Assembly (NCBI RefSeq): GCF_016802865.1
Contig: NZ_JAEVHM010000009.1
Coordinates: 1-64,000 of the forward strand
DNA from: Micromonospora parastrephiae
Lineage (GTDB): Bacteria > Actinomycetota > Actinomycetes > Mycobacteriales > Micromonosporaceae
DNA length: 64,000 nucleotides
Reading direction: 5' to 3'
Of this stretch, positions 54,105 through 64,000 are shown piece by piece (within the stretch, counting starts at the first letter, position 1; the number at the start of each line of letters is the position of its first letter). The translations under genes and the position numbers were made by a program. Under the pieces are notes generated by a model that was given only the letters and a program-made list of their open reading frames with translations, had not been told where the DNA came from and ran no database searches.

Positions 54105-54766
54105 ACGGCATCCGCGTGCTGCTGGTGGACGACCAGGCGCTGCTCCGGCACAGCCTCGCCATGATCATCAACAACGAGCCGGACCTGGCCGTCGTCGGCG
54201 AGGCCGGCGACGGCGCCCAGGCCGTGGCGTGCGCCCGTACCGTCCGCCCCGACGTCATCCTGATGGACGTACGGATGCCGCACCTCGACGGCCTCGAGGC
54301 CACCCGTCGCATCTGTACCGACCCGGCGCTGTCCACCGCCCGCGTCCTGGTCCTGAGCATGTTCGAGCTGGACGAGTACGTGTACGAGGCACTGCACGCG
54401 GGCGCGTCCGGGTTCCTGCTGAAGGACGCCCGCCCCGACGAGCTGATCGAGGCGATCCGCCGCACCCACCGTGGTGAGTCGCTGTTCGCGCCGTCGATCC
54501 TCACCCGGCTCGTCGCGCACTACGTCACGGCGCCCCGACGGGATCGGCCGACGCCGGCACTGCGGCGGCTGACCAGCCGTGAGGTCGAGGTGCTGACACT
54601 GATCGGCGGCGGCCTGTCGAACGACGAGATCGCCACTGCCCTGGCGATCTCCGTGAAGACGGTGAAGACGCATATCACGCACCTGCTGGCGAAGCTGGCC
54701 GTACGAGATCGGGCCCAACTCGTGATCGCGGCGTTCGACGCAGGGCTGGTGCGACCACGTCACTGA
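54101..54766 (+). CDS. NarL/LuxR-type response regulator
   Basis: The 221-residue protein has a receiver domain (IRVLLVDDQALLRHSLAMII, phosphorylated Asp in DVILMDVRMP, Lys in GFLLKDARPDEL) and a LuxR HTH (LTSREVEVLTLIGGGLSNDE, VKTVKTHITHLLAKL). GTG 54101 overlaps the true stop of the kinase frame (GTGA), which is part of the evidence for the kinase frameshift. It likely controls the divergent ABC exporter. Confidence 0.92.
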   Translation: MNGIRVLLVDDQALLRHSLAMIINNEPDLAVVGEAGDGAQAVACARTVRPDVILMDVRMPHLDGLEATRRICTDPALSTARVLVLSMFELDEYVYEALHAGASGFLLKDARPDELIEAIRRTHRGESLFAPSILTRLVAHYVTAPRRDRPTPALRRLTSREVEVLTLIGGGLSNDEIATALAISVKTVKTHITHLLAKLAVRDRAQLVIAAFDAGLVRPRH

Positions 54767-54849
54767 ACCCGAACACTACGATCTGCGCCGATCTTCTGGC
54801 CTTCCGGGACGGCGCCGGCCGCAGTGCTCGACAATCGCTGCGCGGCCCG

Positions 54850-55041
54850 TCACTCGTACCGGTACTTCAGCGAGTCCGCCTCCGCCCGCTCGATGTCGGC
54901 GATCGTCAGCTCCGGCATCCGCAGCTGGGCCAGCGTCACCTCGGCCGAGGTCGGCTGGGCGTCCGCGGGCAGCCGCAGCCGTCGCGCCGAGGGCAGCAAC
55001 CAACCACGCCTCCCGACAGCGGGCGGGAGTCCCGGGCTCAT
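54850..55041 (-). CDS. Possible small protein
   Basis: The 63-residue frame ends with a plausible amphipathic helical tail (AEVTLAQLRMPELTIADIER, then AEADSLKYRYE) and lies between a response regulator and a phosphatase gene. The N-terminal half is Pro/Arg-rich and less convincing, and I see no good RBS for ATG 55041. It could be a truncated gene's 3' end. Confidence 0.35.
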   Translation of the reverse strand: MSPGLPPAVGRRGWLLPSARRLRLPADAQPTSAEVTLAQLRMPELTIADIERAEADSLKYRYE

Positions 55042-55164
55042 ACGTACACGTCGAAGGCCAGTGAGCCGACGTCGGTCCGCGGGTGCGACGTGACTCCAGT
55101 GGCCAGGGCCTCGCCCAGCGGTTTCTGGGCGACAATCGACGGGTCGGCGCAGGAGAGGTTGAGG

Positions 55165-56409
55165 ATGAGCAGTTTGGAGTCGCTGCGGCAGTTGCTGCAG
55201 CAGTCACACCATGCGCGTCCGGATGATCTGCCGGAGATGGCGATGCGGGCGGCGCCTCTGCTGGACGCGCGCGCCCTGGTGCTCTACCTGGTGGACCATC
55301 AGCAGCGGCTGCTGCTACCGCTGCTCGGCGGCAGCGCGCCGGCCCGCGAACCGATCGACATTGACGGCACCCTCGCCGGGCGCGCGTTCAGCACGGCGTC
55401 GACCTGCGTCGGCGGCAACGGCGAGGACGGTGTCCGGGCGTGGGTGCCGGTGGTCGACGGCAGTGAACGCATGGGCGTGCTGGAAGTTGTCGCCGATGGC
55501 CCGCTGGGTGACGACAGCATCGACGACTGCGCCGCGGTAGCGTCCCTGTTCGCCGAGCTGGTCATGACGCGGAGTTCCTACAGCGACACGATCGAGCGGC
55601 TCCGGCGGCGGGAACCGATGCGACTGGCGGCGGAGATGCTCCGCGCGCAGCTACCGCCGCTGACCTTCTCGACCGGGCACCTGATCATCAGCGGCATCCT
55701 CGAACCGTGCTACGACGTGGGCGGTGACGCCTTCGACTACGCGGTCAACGGCGACACGGCGCACCTGGCGCTGTTCGACGCGGCCGGACACGGCTCCAGC
55801 GGCGGGATGCGGGCAGTGGTGCTCGCCTCGATCGCCCTCGCCGCCTACCGCAACGCTCGCAGGACGGGCTTGGACCTGACCGCCACCTACCATCACATCG
55901 ACGACGCGGTCCGCGAGCACGACCGGTACGGGCTGATCACCGCAGTGCTCGCCGAACTCGACCAGCGCACCGGCACCCTGCAGGTCATCTCCGCCGGTCA
56001 CCCCAGCGGGATCGTGCTGCGCGACGGAAAGGTCGTCAAGGTGCTGCCCACCCCGACCGCACTGCCCGTCACCCTGGGCGACCGACGCCCGCCGGTGGTC
56101 GTCGAGGAAGCCCTCGAACCCGGCGACCAGGTGCTGCTGTACACCGACGGCATCATCGAAGCCCGCACACCCGACGGTGAGACGTTCGGGGTGGATCGGC
56201 TGGTCGAGTTCGCCACCAGAGCAATCGCCGATCAACTGCCCCTGCCCGAGACCGCCCGCCGGCTCGTCCACGCGATCCTCGAACATCAGGACGACCGCCT
56301 GCAGGACGACGCCACCATCCTGCTCGCCGAATGGCGCAGCCCCGCACCCCCACACTCCGATTCGGAGAGGGTCGAGTCGCCGACCCACCAACCGTTGCGG
56401 ACGCGGTAG
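55165..56409 (+). CDS. GAF-SpoIIE/PP2C serine phosphatase
   Basis: The ~414-residue protein has an N-terminal GAF-like domain (~20-150: DARALVLYLVDHQQRLLLPL, GTLAGRAFSTA, VRAWVPVVDGSERMGVLEVV), a short linker, and a SpoIIE domain with PCYDVGGDAFDY, LALFDAAGHGSSGG, LLYTDGIIEART and LQDDATILLAEW, covering the metal-binding Asp residues. It likely dephosphorylates an anti-anti-sigma factor. ATG 55165 is chosen because AGGAGAGG precedes it and the GAF domain begins soon after. It is the second SpoIIE phosphatase in the window. Confidence 0.88.
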   Translation: MSSLESLRQLLQQSHHARPDDLPEMAMRAAPLLDARALVLYLVDHQQRLLLPLLGGSAPAREPIDIDGTLAGRAFSTASTCVGGNGEDGVRAWVPVVDGSERMGVLEVVADGPLGDDSIDDCAAVASLFAELVMTRSSYSDTIERLRRREPMRLAAEMLRAQLPPLTFSTGHLIISGILEPCYDVGGDAFDYAVNGDTAHLALFDAAGHGSSGGMRAVVLASIALAAYRNARRTGLDLTATYHHIDDAVREHDRYGLITAVLAELDQRTGTLQVISAGHPSGIVLRDGKVVKVLPTPTALPVTLGDRRPPVVVEEALEPGDQVLLYTDGIIEARTPDGETFGVDRLVEFATRAIADQLPLPETARRLVHAILEHQDDRLQDDATILLAEWRSPAPPHSDSERVESPTHQPLRTR

Positions 56410-56484
56410 TGACGGGTCTGGGGGTAGAGGCGCCCGCGGTCGTCGAGCCGCGTGATGCGCGGCAGATCCGTGCACTTGACCGCG

Positions 56485-56982
56485 TCACCCGGCGGGTTCG
56501 ATACGCAGGACGGCGACGGTGTGGTCGATCTTGACGACCTGCAAGCTCATGGCGTCGTTAATGGTCGCGGCGTTTCCCACCTTGCAGCTCATTGCGACAC
56601 CGCCGCCGCCCTGCGACGACACGCCGCCACCACCGGAACAGCCCGAAACGCTGTAGCCCGACCCGGTCAGCGGCGCCGCCATCTCGACCGCGGCGGCGGT
56701 GATCGCCGTAACCTCGATCGGCCCGAGACCATACCTTTCCGGTACGGTCACGACGTCGCCCACGGCGACCTCGATCTGGCACGTCCCGTCGGCGCACGGC
56801 CCGGTCGGTGCGGGCGACGGTGTGGCCGCCTGGGTGGGAGTCGGTGCGTCGACGGACGCCGATGCCTGGGCGTCGGACCCATCTGACGAATCCGCCGAAC
56901 ACGACGTGAGGGCGGCCGACACGACAGCGACAACAACGGCGACAACCGCTGTGGACGAGGTCCTCCGCATCACGGTAGCCAT
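56485..56982 (-). CDS. Putative lipoprotein
   Basis: The 165-residue protein has a lipobox ALTSC (Cys ~28), followed by a Ser/Asp/Ala/Pro/Thr-rich spacer, CADGTCQIEV, and a small beta-rich domain with Gly/Ser-rich SGCSGGGGVSSQGGGG. It ends VVKIDHTVAVLRIEP. It is anchored outside the membrane; function unknown. ATG 56982 has TAGCCT six bases upstream (leaderless). It is convergent with the SpoIIE phosphatase gene. Confidence 0.7.
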   Translation of the reverse strand: MATVMRRTSSTAVVAVVVAVVSAALTSCSADSSDGSDAQASASVDAPTPTQAATPSPAPTGPCADGTCQIEVAVGDVVTVPERYGLGPIEVTAITAAAVEMAAPLTGSGYSVSGCSGGGGVSSQGGGGVAMSCKVGNAATINDAMSLQVVKIDHTVAVLRIEPAG

Positions 56983-56988
56983 GAATGC

Positions 56989-56994
56989 AGGCTA
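56989..56994 (-). promoter_or_regulatory. -10 element (TAGCCT), leaderless start
   Basis: TAGCCT on the minus strand lies six bases before ATG 56982 of the lipoprotein gene. Confidence 0.5.
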
Positions 56995-57089
56995 CCCGGG
57001 TGTGACGGTCATCGGGATGATCGGATGCGCCACCGACCGCGCTTCGGGGTCAAGATCGCTTCAGAGGGTTCCCCCGACCAACTGGCCAC

Positions 57090-57116
57090 GGGGCCAACCG
57101 TTTGACGGTTGGCCCC
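57090..57116 (-). terminator. Perfect 12-bp hairpin after the protease gene
   Basis: GGGGCCAACCGT (57090-57101) and ACGGTTGGCCCC (57105-57116) are exact inverted repeats with a 3-nt loop, 54 bases downstream of the protease stop. Confidence 0.7.
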
Positions 57117-57169
57117 ACGTCGAGTGGTGCGGGGGTCAGCCCGCGGTCGCGGGCTGTCTCGTGAAACGG

Positions 57170-58717
57170 TCAGCCTTGGCGCCACTTCTGGTTGGCGGTG
57201 CCGGCGCAGTCCCAGATGACCAGCCGCGCACCGTCGTTGCCGTTCCAACCGTCGATGTCGACGCACTTGTTGGCCTGCGGATTCACCAGGTCGCCGGCCG
57301 CAGACAGGACGAACTGCTGGGCGCCGGTGCCGTTGCAGGACCAGAGCTGAACAACCGTCCCGTTGGCGGTGGACCCGCCGGCGACGTCCATGCACCTGTT
57401 GTTCTGGGACCGCAGCGCCCCGCCACTGAAGGTCCACGCCTGGGCGGCGGTGCCATTGCATCCCCAGGTCTGCAGCGGTACGCCGTCGGAGAAGTTGGAC
57501 GACGGCACGTCGATGCACTTGTTGTTCCAGTTACTGATCAAGCGGGTGCTCCCGCCGCCGCCGCTGGTGACGAGGCTGAGCCCGTAGGTGCTGAGGATCT
57601 CGTTGACCGGTTGGAACCATATTGTGGCGCCGGAACTGCAGTTGCCGGACCCGCCTGACGTCACACCCTGCGCCTGGTTCCCCGAGATCCACGAGCCGCC
57701 GGAGTCTCCGGGCTCGGCGCAGGCGTTGCTGCGGCTCAGGCCGGAGACGGCGCCCTGGGCGTAGTTGATCGTCTCGTTGCGGCCCAGAATCGTGCCGCAG
57801 CGCCAACCGGTCGTACGGCCTGACCGGCACACCGAGCTGCCGATCGCGGCGTCCTGCGAACCTGCCACGGTCACGTTGCCGCCGGAGTAGTTGTTGACCC
57901 ACGGCTGGGGCGTCCAGGAACTGTTGGTACGGATCCACGAGTAGTCGTTGCCGGGGAACGACGAGCCGGCGAAGCTGCCCTGCGCGACGTTGTTGTAGCC
58001 GAGGGTGGGGCTGCCGACGCCGCCACAGTGTCCGGCGCTGACAAAACCGCCGACGACCGCGAAGCCGACCGAGCAGAGTGTGTTGCCGTTGATGACGTAC
58101 TGGTCGCCACCGCGAATGTCGTACAGCGGTCGGGGCGCTTCGCGGGTCTCGACGACGGCGATGGTGTCGGCGGCGACGCCGCTCGCCCGGGCGAACGACC
58201 TGGCGGCCGGCTCGCCGCCGGGCTGCACCCGCACGACGACGCGGTTGGTCACGACGTCCACGTACCAGCCGTGGACGCTCCGGCCGGCCTTGGCTCCGTG
58301 CCGGTCGAGCGCCTCCAGCGTGTCGTTGAGCTGCTTCTCGTTGCGGGAGACGAGGGTGGCGTCCGCGCCCTGCGCGCGTACCACGGTGATGGCGGAGGTG
58401 TCGGTGACCGCGACGGTCAGGCGGTCACCGCCCTCCGGGATCCAGGCGCCGGCGAACGACCGGCCGAGCTGCTCGCGCAGCCGGCGCTCGACGGCTGGCG
58501 CGGTGGCCTCGACCCGTACCCGCTTGACGATCTGTACGTCGGTGAGGTGCAGATCCCGCCGCATGGCGGCGACCATCGCGGGATTCATGTCCGGGGTGGG
58601 CGAGGCGGCCGGCGCGGCCGGAGCCGGACCCGCGTCGGCGTAGCTGACGGTCGGCGGGAGGCCCAGCGTGGCGAGCACCAGGGCGGCGATGCCGAGCAAC
58701 CTTGGCAAACGGTTCAT
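57170..58717 (-). CDS. Secreted S1 serine protease (alpha-lytic type) with ricin lectin domain
   Basis: The 515-residue precursor has a signal peptide ending VSYADA and an alpha-lytic-type prodomain (~30-185, with AMRRDLHLTDVQIVKRV and GWYVDVVTNRVVVRV). The S1 protease follows at ~200-385: VGGFVSAGHCG (His), GNDYSWIRT (Asp) and CAEPGDSGGSW (Ser). The C-terminal ricin domain (~393-515) has NKCIDV, NRCMDV and NKCVDI repeats with QAWTF, QQFVL and QKWRQ endings. It digests extracellular protein while attached to a polysaccharide. GGAAGGA precedes ATG 58717. A palindrome lies 75 bases upstream. Confidence 0.92.
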   Translation of the reverse strand: MNRLPRLLGIAALVLATLGLPPTVSYADAGPAPAAPAASPTPDMNPAMVAAMRRDLHLTDVQIVKRVRVEATAPAVERRLREQLGRSFAGAWIPEGGDRLTVAVTDTSAITVVRAQGADATLVSRNEKQLNDTLEALDRHGAKAGRSVHGWYVDVVTNRVVVRVQPGGEPAARSFARASGVAADTIAVVETREAPRPLYDIRGGDQYVINGNTLCSVGFAVVGGFVSAGHCGGVGSPTLGYNNVAQGSFAGSSFPGNDYSWIRTNSSWTPQPWVNNYSGGNVTVAGSQDAAIGSSVCRSGRTTGWRCGTILGRNETINYAQGAVSGLSRSNACAEPGDSGGSWISGNQAQGVTSGGSGNCSSGATIWFQPVNEILSTYGLSLVTSGGGGSTRLISNWNNKCIDVPSSNFSDGVPLQTWGCNGTAAQAWTFSGGALRSQNNRCMDVAGGSTANGTVVQLWSCNGTGAQQFVLSAAGDLVNPQANKCVDIDGWNGNDGARLVIWDCAGTANQKWRQG

Positions 58718-58791
58718 GGCGATCCTTCCAGCTCCCGGCCACACGTCGACCGCGGACCGGCGGTGGCGGAGGAGGTACCGGAACGGGCACG

Positions 58792-58803
58792 GAGAGCGCT
58801 CTC
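58792..58803. promoter_or_regulatory. GAGAGCGCTCTC palindrome, LacI/CebR-like box
   Basis: Perfect 12-bp palindrome ~75 bases upstream of the protease start. The core GAGCGCTC is shared with the CebR box (TGGGAGCGCTCCCA) of cellulolytic actinobacteria. It suggests the protease responds to the same sugar signal as cellulases. The rest of the 505-base gap 58718-59222 shows no gene I can support. Confidence 0.5.
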
Positions 58804-59222
58804 TCGCATGGGAAGTCTTGCCGATACATCTAAGTCTGTCAATTAGGGCGCGACGCCCGTCGGCCACCCTCGAGCCAGACATGGCATTGACATCTTTCGC
58901 TGTACAACCTAGCGTCGGGGCGAATCGATTCGACGTCGGGCCGGGTGTCCGGGACCGCCCGACGATCGATCGCGTGGCGTTCGGGCGCACGGTGTGGGCC
59001 ACCAACGATTCCACGACCGACTGGTCCCGCGTGGGCAGCCAGACCAGTGGCAGAAACCTGTGTCGATGAGCCAGCCGGGGCGCCGTCGGCACATGGCGTT
59101 TTCTGGGTTTCGTCCGCGGAGGTGTGGCCTGCGGGGGTGACCAGGAGTGACGCGTCGTGGCGGTGCGGGGGTCGCCCTGGACCCCTTTCAATCAGTTCGT
59201 GCCGAGTGGCGGGAGCCCCATC

Positions 59223-60568
59223 ATGACAAGACGTAGACCCATCCTTGGTTTTCTTGCGACGGCGGCGGTTGTCGTCGTGACCATGGGCGCGGCGGCATTC
59301 GCCGGTGGCTTGAGCACCGCTGCGTCGGCCGCGAACGTCGGGGCGCCGCAGCCACCGCCGGGTGCGGCAAGGCGCCCGCGTTGACCAGCGGCCAACGGTC
59401 CATCCAGAGCGGCGGCCAGAACCGTAGTTTCATCCTGAGGATTCCTGACAACTACGACAGGAGTCACGCCTACCGGTTGATCTTCGGATTTCACTGGAAC
59501 GGCGGCACTGCCAACGACGTCGACTCCGGCGGGTCGGACGGGGCGGCCTGGTCCTACTACGGGCTGCGGCAGCAGGCGAACAACAGCACCATTTTCGTCG
59601 CCCCGCAGGGCAACGGCAACGGCTGGGCCAACCCCGGGGGCCAGGACGTCACCTTCGTTGATGACATGATCAGAGTGATCGAGGCAGACCTCTGCGTCGA
59701 CACCACGCAGCTCTTCGCGCTCGGCTTCAGTTACGGCGGAGGCATGAGCTATTCGCTGGCCTGTTCCCGGGCAGGTGTCTTTCGCGCTGTCGCGGTCTAC
59801 TCCGGCGGGCAGCTCAGCGGGTGCAGCGGCGGCACCCAGCCGATCGCGTACATGGGAATCCATGGCATCGGAGACCCGGTGCTCAACGTCTCCGCCGGAC
59901 GGTCCCTGCGTGAGACGTTCGTGCGGAACAACGGGTGCACCCCGCAGAACCCGCCCGAGCCGAGGGCGGGCAGCCTGACCCACATCACCACCACCTACTC
60001 CGGCTGCCGGTCCGGCTATCCGGTGGTGTGGGCCGCCTTCGACGGCGGGCACACCCCAGGCCCTGTGGACGGCGGCGGGGACAGCGGAGTCAGGACCTGG
60101 ACCAAGGGCGAGGTATGGCGATTCTTCACCCAGTTCGGTAGCACCGACCCCACGCCGGGCCCCACCACCCCGCCACCGGGCGGCACGTCGGCCCTGCGCA
60201 GCACGTCCTCCGGACGGTGCCTGGACGTCAACGGCGCCTCGCAGGCCAACGGCACGGCGGCGATCATCTGGGACTGCCACGGCCAGAGCAACCAGAGCTG
60301 GACCTTGACCGCCGCCCAGGAGCTGCGCGTCTTCGGCGGCAAGTGTCTCGATGTCAACGGCGCCGGCACCGGGAACGGCAGCTCAGTGATCATTTGGGAC
60401 TGCAACGGTCAGTCCAACCAGCGGTGGCGGCTCAACGCCGACGGCTCGATCACCGGAGTTGGGTCGGGCCGCTGCCTGGACCTGGTCGGCAACGGTACGA
60501 CCAACGGCACGCGCATCCAGATCTGGGACTGCACCGGCGCTGCCAACCAACGATGGAGCCGGAGCTGA
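59223..60568 (+). pseudogene. Secreted CE1/PHB-depolymerase-type esterase with ricin domain, frameshifted in signal region
   Basis: ATG 59223 (GGGAG upstream) starts a signal peptide (ILGFLATAAVVVVTMGAAAFA), but the frame then closes at 59384. The mature part continues in another frame: [20 protein letters not shown], then GFHWNGGTANDV, GFSYGGGMSYSLAC (nucleophile Ser), MGIHGIGDP (Asp) and DGGHTPG (His). A Pro-rich linker and a three-repeat ricin domain follow. The paralogue downstream has the same start of the mature part, supporting the join. One base missing from the G run at 59340-59343 explains it. The intact protein would be ~448 residues and act on polyesters or feruloyl-type esters. 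Confidence 0.78.
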
Positions 60569-62070
<1,502 letters not shown>

Positions 62071-62109
62071 TGCCGCATCACGCGACGCTCACCACGTCGC
62101 AGACGCGCC

Positions 62110-62129
62110 GCCCGGGTCGCGACCCGGGC
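62110..62129. terminator. Perfect 20-bp palindrome between convergent genes
   Basis: GCCCGGGTCGCGACCCGGGC, with flanking GCG/CGC extending the stem, lies between the esterase (ending 62070, +) and the ThDP enzyme (ending 62200, -). It is a probable bidirectional terminator. Confidence 0.6.
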
Positions 62130-62199
62130 GCGCGTGGCCTGAAGGATCGGCGACCTGGTGAAGGCTGATGCCAGCCCACCGGAGACCCGTGCCGGCGGC

Positions 62200-63858
62200 T
62201 CAATGGCCACGGAACGCTTCCTCCAGCCACCATGAGCCGCGCGTGGCGCAGATCTTGGCGTCGACCACCAGCGGCCGGGTACGGGAACCAGCGAGCCAGG
62301 CGCGTACCGGCCCGAGATCGTCGACGGTCCGGACGGTCAACCCGTCGCAGCCGTAACCACGGGCGATCGCGGCGAGATCGGTCTCGGGGAAGGTGACCGT
62401 CTCCAACGGGTACCCGTCCGGGCCGAAGTGGTGCACCTCCGCGCCGTACGCCGCGTCGTCGTAGATCACCACGAGGAGGGGCAGCGCCAGCCGGACGGCG
62501 GTGACCAGTTCGGTCGCGGACATGACGAAGCCACCGTCGCCGACCGCGGCGACGGTGAGCCGGTCCGGCCGGGCGACCGCCGCGCCGAGCGCACTGGCCA
62601 GGCCGAGCCCGACCGACTGGAACGCCTGGGTGAAGCAGAATCCAGCCACGTCCGGCACGTCGAGCCACATGGACGGGTAGCCCATGAAGTTGCCGGAGTC
62701 GACGACCACCGTCCGGTCGGGCGGCAGCAGGTCGTCCAGGGCAGCCGAGAGCGTCCTCGGGTCGATCGTCGCCGGGGCGCCGGCCCGCGCCGAGGCACCC
62801 TCGTCCCGGTACGGAACCGTCCGCCACCGGCCGTGGTCACGAATCCGTTGTGCCAGCTCCGGCGTACGCCAGCCGCCGGTCCCGGCGTCCACGGGCTCCG
62901 CGGAGCCGGTGCCCAGCCGACCGAGCACCGCCTCGGCGACCGCCGAAACCTCGCCGGCCACCGTCAGGTCAACCGGGCGGTTCACCCCGAACGCGGCCGG
63001 GTCGTGATCCACCTGGACGACGACGGCGGAGGGCGGGATCAGTTCGCCGTGCCGGGTGGTCCACATGTTCAGCGTGCTGCCCCACGCGACGACCAGGTCC
63101 GCCGCTCCGATCAGTTCGGCGGCGAGCGGGGTGGCGAAGCCGCCGGCCACGTCGATGTTCCACGGGTTCCCGGCGAACAGTCCCTTCGCCGCGGCCGAGA
63201 CCGCGAGCAGCGCGCCGCACGCGTCGGCGAGCCGGGTCAGCGGTTCCCGGGCCGCCCGGGCGCCCCGACCCGCGATGAAGACCGGTCGACGTGCGGCCTG
63301 GAGCGCGGCCAGCAACGGCTCGACCTGCGGGGCGGTGGCCGGAGCCGGCGCGACCGCGGGGACCGGGCCGGACCACGGTTCGGTCACGGTGCGCTGCACC
63401 TCCAACGGGAGGCCCAGCACCACCGTCGCGCCCCGGGCGGCGGCCCGGTACGCCGCGTCCGTGTCCTCGGCCGCCCGCGTCGCGCGTACCCGGTGGAAGT
63501 CGGCCCCGACCGAGGTGGCGAGCGCCGGCAGGTCGATGAAGAAGTTCGACCGGGGCGCGGTCGCCTCCGGAGCCAGGACCACCATCGGGGTACGGCTCTT
63601 CGCGGCCTCGGTGAGGCCGGTCAGCGCGTTGGTGACTCCCGGACCCTGGTGCACCGAGAGCAGGCCCACCGTCCCGGAGGTGCGGGCGTACCCGTCCGCC
63701 ATGCTCGCCGCGCCGCCCTCGTGGGCCGCCGCCACGAACCGGGCGCCGGCCGCCACAAGCGCGTTCGTGACATGGAAGTTGCCACTGCCGACCACCCCGA
63801 AGACGTACCGTGCGCCGTGCCCGTACAGGACCCGCCCGACCACCTCCGCTACCCGCAT
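62200..63858 (-). CDS. Thiamine-diphosphate-dependent enzyme (acetolactate-synthase-like)
   Basis: The 552-residue protein has the three ThDP-enzyme domains. The PYR domain has AAHEGGAASMADGYAR with the catalytic Glu. The central domain has PVFIAGRGARAAREPLTRLA. The PP domain has AVGDGGFVMSATELVTAVRL and YDDAAYG (GDG...N/D motif, here ending in D-A-A-Y). It may be a decarboxylase or carboligase acting on a 2-oxo acid; the substrate is unclear, and it lacks the features that identify true IlvB. AGGACCGG precedes ATG 63858. It lies 13 bases downstream of a cyclase-family gene on the same strand, so they form an operon. Confidence 0.85.
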   Translation of the reverse strand: MRVAEVVGRVLYGHGARYVFGVVGSGNFHVTNALVAAGARFVAAAHEGGAASMADGYARTSGTVGLLSVHQGPGVTNALTGLTEAAKSRTPMVVLAPEATAPRSNFFIDLPALATSVGADFHRVRATRAAEDTDAAYRAAARGATVVLGLPLEVQRTVTEPWSGPVPAVAPAPATAPQVEPLLAALQAARRPVFIAGRGARAAREPLTRLADACGALLAVSAAAKGLFAGNPWNIDVAGGFATPLAAELIGAADLVVAWGSTLNMWTTRHGELIPPSAVVVQVDHDPAAFGVNRPVDLTVAGEVSAVAEAVLGRLGTGSAEPVDAGTGGWRTPELAQRIRDHGRWRTVPYRDEGASARAGAPATIDPRTLSAALDDLLPPDRTVVVDSGNFMGYPSMWLDVPDVAGFCFTQAFQSVGLGLASALGAAVARPDRLTVAAVGDGGFVMSATELVTAVRLALPLLVVIYDDAAYGAEVHHFGPDGYPLETVTFPETDLAAIARGYGCDGLTVRTVDDLGPVRAWLAGSRTRPLVVDAKICATRGSWWLEEAFRGH

Positions 63859-63871
63859 CTGTGGTCCGGTC

Positions 63872-64000
63872 CTACCGGTCGACCAGCGCGAGGACCCGGC
63901 ACGGGCTGCCGGACCCGGAGACGATCGGCAGCGGTCCGGCGATCACGACCGCGCCGGTCGCCGGCAACTGCCCCAGGTTACGCAGCTGGGTCAGGCCGTA
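63872..64000 (-). CDS. Cyclase-family (kynurenine-formamidase-like) protein, 3' end
   Basis: Only the last 42 residues are in the window: YGLTQLRNLGQLPATGAVVI, AGPLPIVSGSGSP and ARVLAL-like CRVLALVDR, then the stop at 63872. PIVxGSGSPxRVLALV is the conserved end of the cyclase/metal-dependent hydrolase family, which includes kynurenine formamidase and isatin hydrolase. The operon link to a 2-oxo acid ThDP enzyme suggests an aromatic or amino-acid breakdown route. Confidence 0.75.
   Translation of the reverse strand, partial: YGLTQLRNLGQLPATGAVVIAGPLPIVSGSGSPCRVLALVDR

Noticed and set aside
54776..55207. 143-codon minus-strand frame between response regulator and SpoIIE phosphatase
   Set aside because: Ala/Arg/Gly-rich low complexity; the shorter 54850-55041 frame in another register is more protein-like, and that one is kept only at low confidence.

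Overview
The window is about 64 kb of very GC-rich DNA with strong G/C bias at third codon positions, many GTG starts, frequent four-base start/stop overlaps, and a large share of secreted polysaccharide-binding enzymes. It looks like chromosome from a filamentous actinobacterium, most likely Micromonosporaceae (Micromonospora-like); the genus is inferred from gene content only. I saw no rRNA, CRISPR array, prophage or intact insertion sequence. I could not screen exhaustively for tRNAs.

Layout. 1-4 kb: a CBM2 protein cut by the window edge, a small membrane protein, relics of a transposase and of a secreted SH3-like protein, and a secreted alpha/beta-hydrolase. 4-10 kb: small hypothetical genes, a YdeI/OmdA protein, a frameshifted TrmO-like gene, and a TetR plus quinone-reductase unit. 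10-18 kb: a GH15 glucosidase, a LysR regulator, and a tightly overlapping five-gene operon (amino-acid ABC importer, N-acyl-D-amino-acid deacylase, class-A-beta-lactamase-like hydrolase). 18-26.5 kb: a divergent hydrolase/TetR pair with a clear operator, then GNAT, methyltransferase, VOC, MFS, PatB-type lyase, membrane proteins and DUF302. 26.7-31.3 kb: a plant-polysaccharide block (GH5-CBM13, two GH43-CBM42 proteins) with a LacI-type operator. 31.7-34.6 kb: a secreted CHRD/EF-hand protein, class F sortase, ECF sigma SigK and anti-sigma RskA on one strand. 34.8-36.9 kb: an rsbQ-rsbP stress-signalling pair. 37-41 kb: GNAT, amidohydrolase, a divergent HemC paralogue and a secreted EEP-family nuclease or phosphatase. 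41-48.7 kb: an aromatic/quinone-type cluster (intradiol dioxygenase, SDR relic, Zn-alcohol dehydrogenase, chloroperoxidase-like hydrolase, SRPBCC protein, large LuxR regulator, WrbA). 49-57 kb: a lipase-like membrane protein, a DUF642-type secreted protein, a three-gene ABC exporter divergent from a two-component system, a SpoIIE phosphatase and a lipoprotein. 57-62 kb: a secreted S1 protease with a ricin lectin domain and two tandem secreted CE1/PHB-depolymerase-type esterases with ricin domains. 62-64 kb: a ThDP-dependent enzyme and the 3' end of a cyclase-family gene.

Common threads. Secreted carbohydrate-binding enzymes recur (CBM2, ricin/CBM13 four times, CBM42 twice). Regulators often sit next to palindromes that look like their own operators. 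Many genes lack a Shine-Dalgarno sequence but carry TANNNT 6-8 nt before the start codon, which points to leaderless mRNAs. Four genes are broken by single small indels (TrmO-like, histidine kinase, both esterases). Either the assembly has small errors or several genes are recently decaying.

The strongest leads for something not routinely described are the D-aminoacylase operon with a serine hydrolase lacking the class A deacylation motif, the sigK-rskA locus carrying a sortase with no LPXTG substrate beside it, and two relic SDR start fragments kept in translational-coupling position next to MDR dehydrogenase units.
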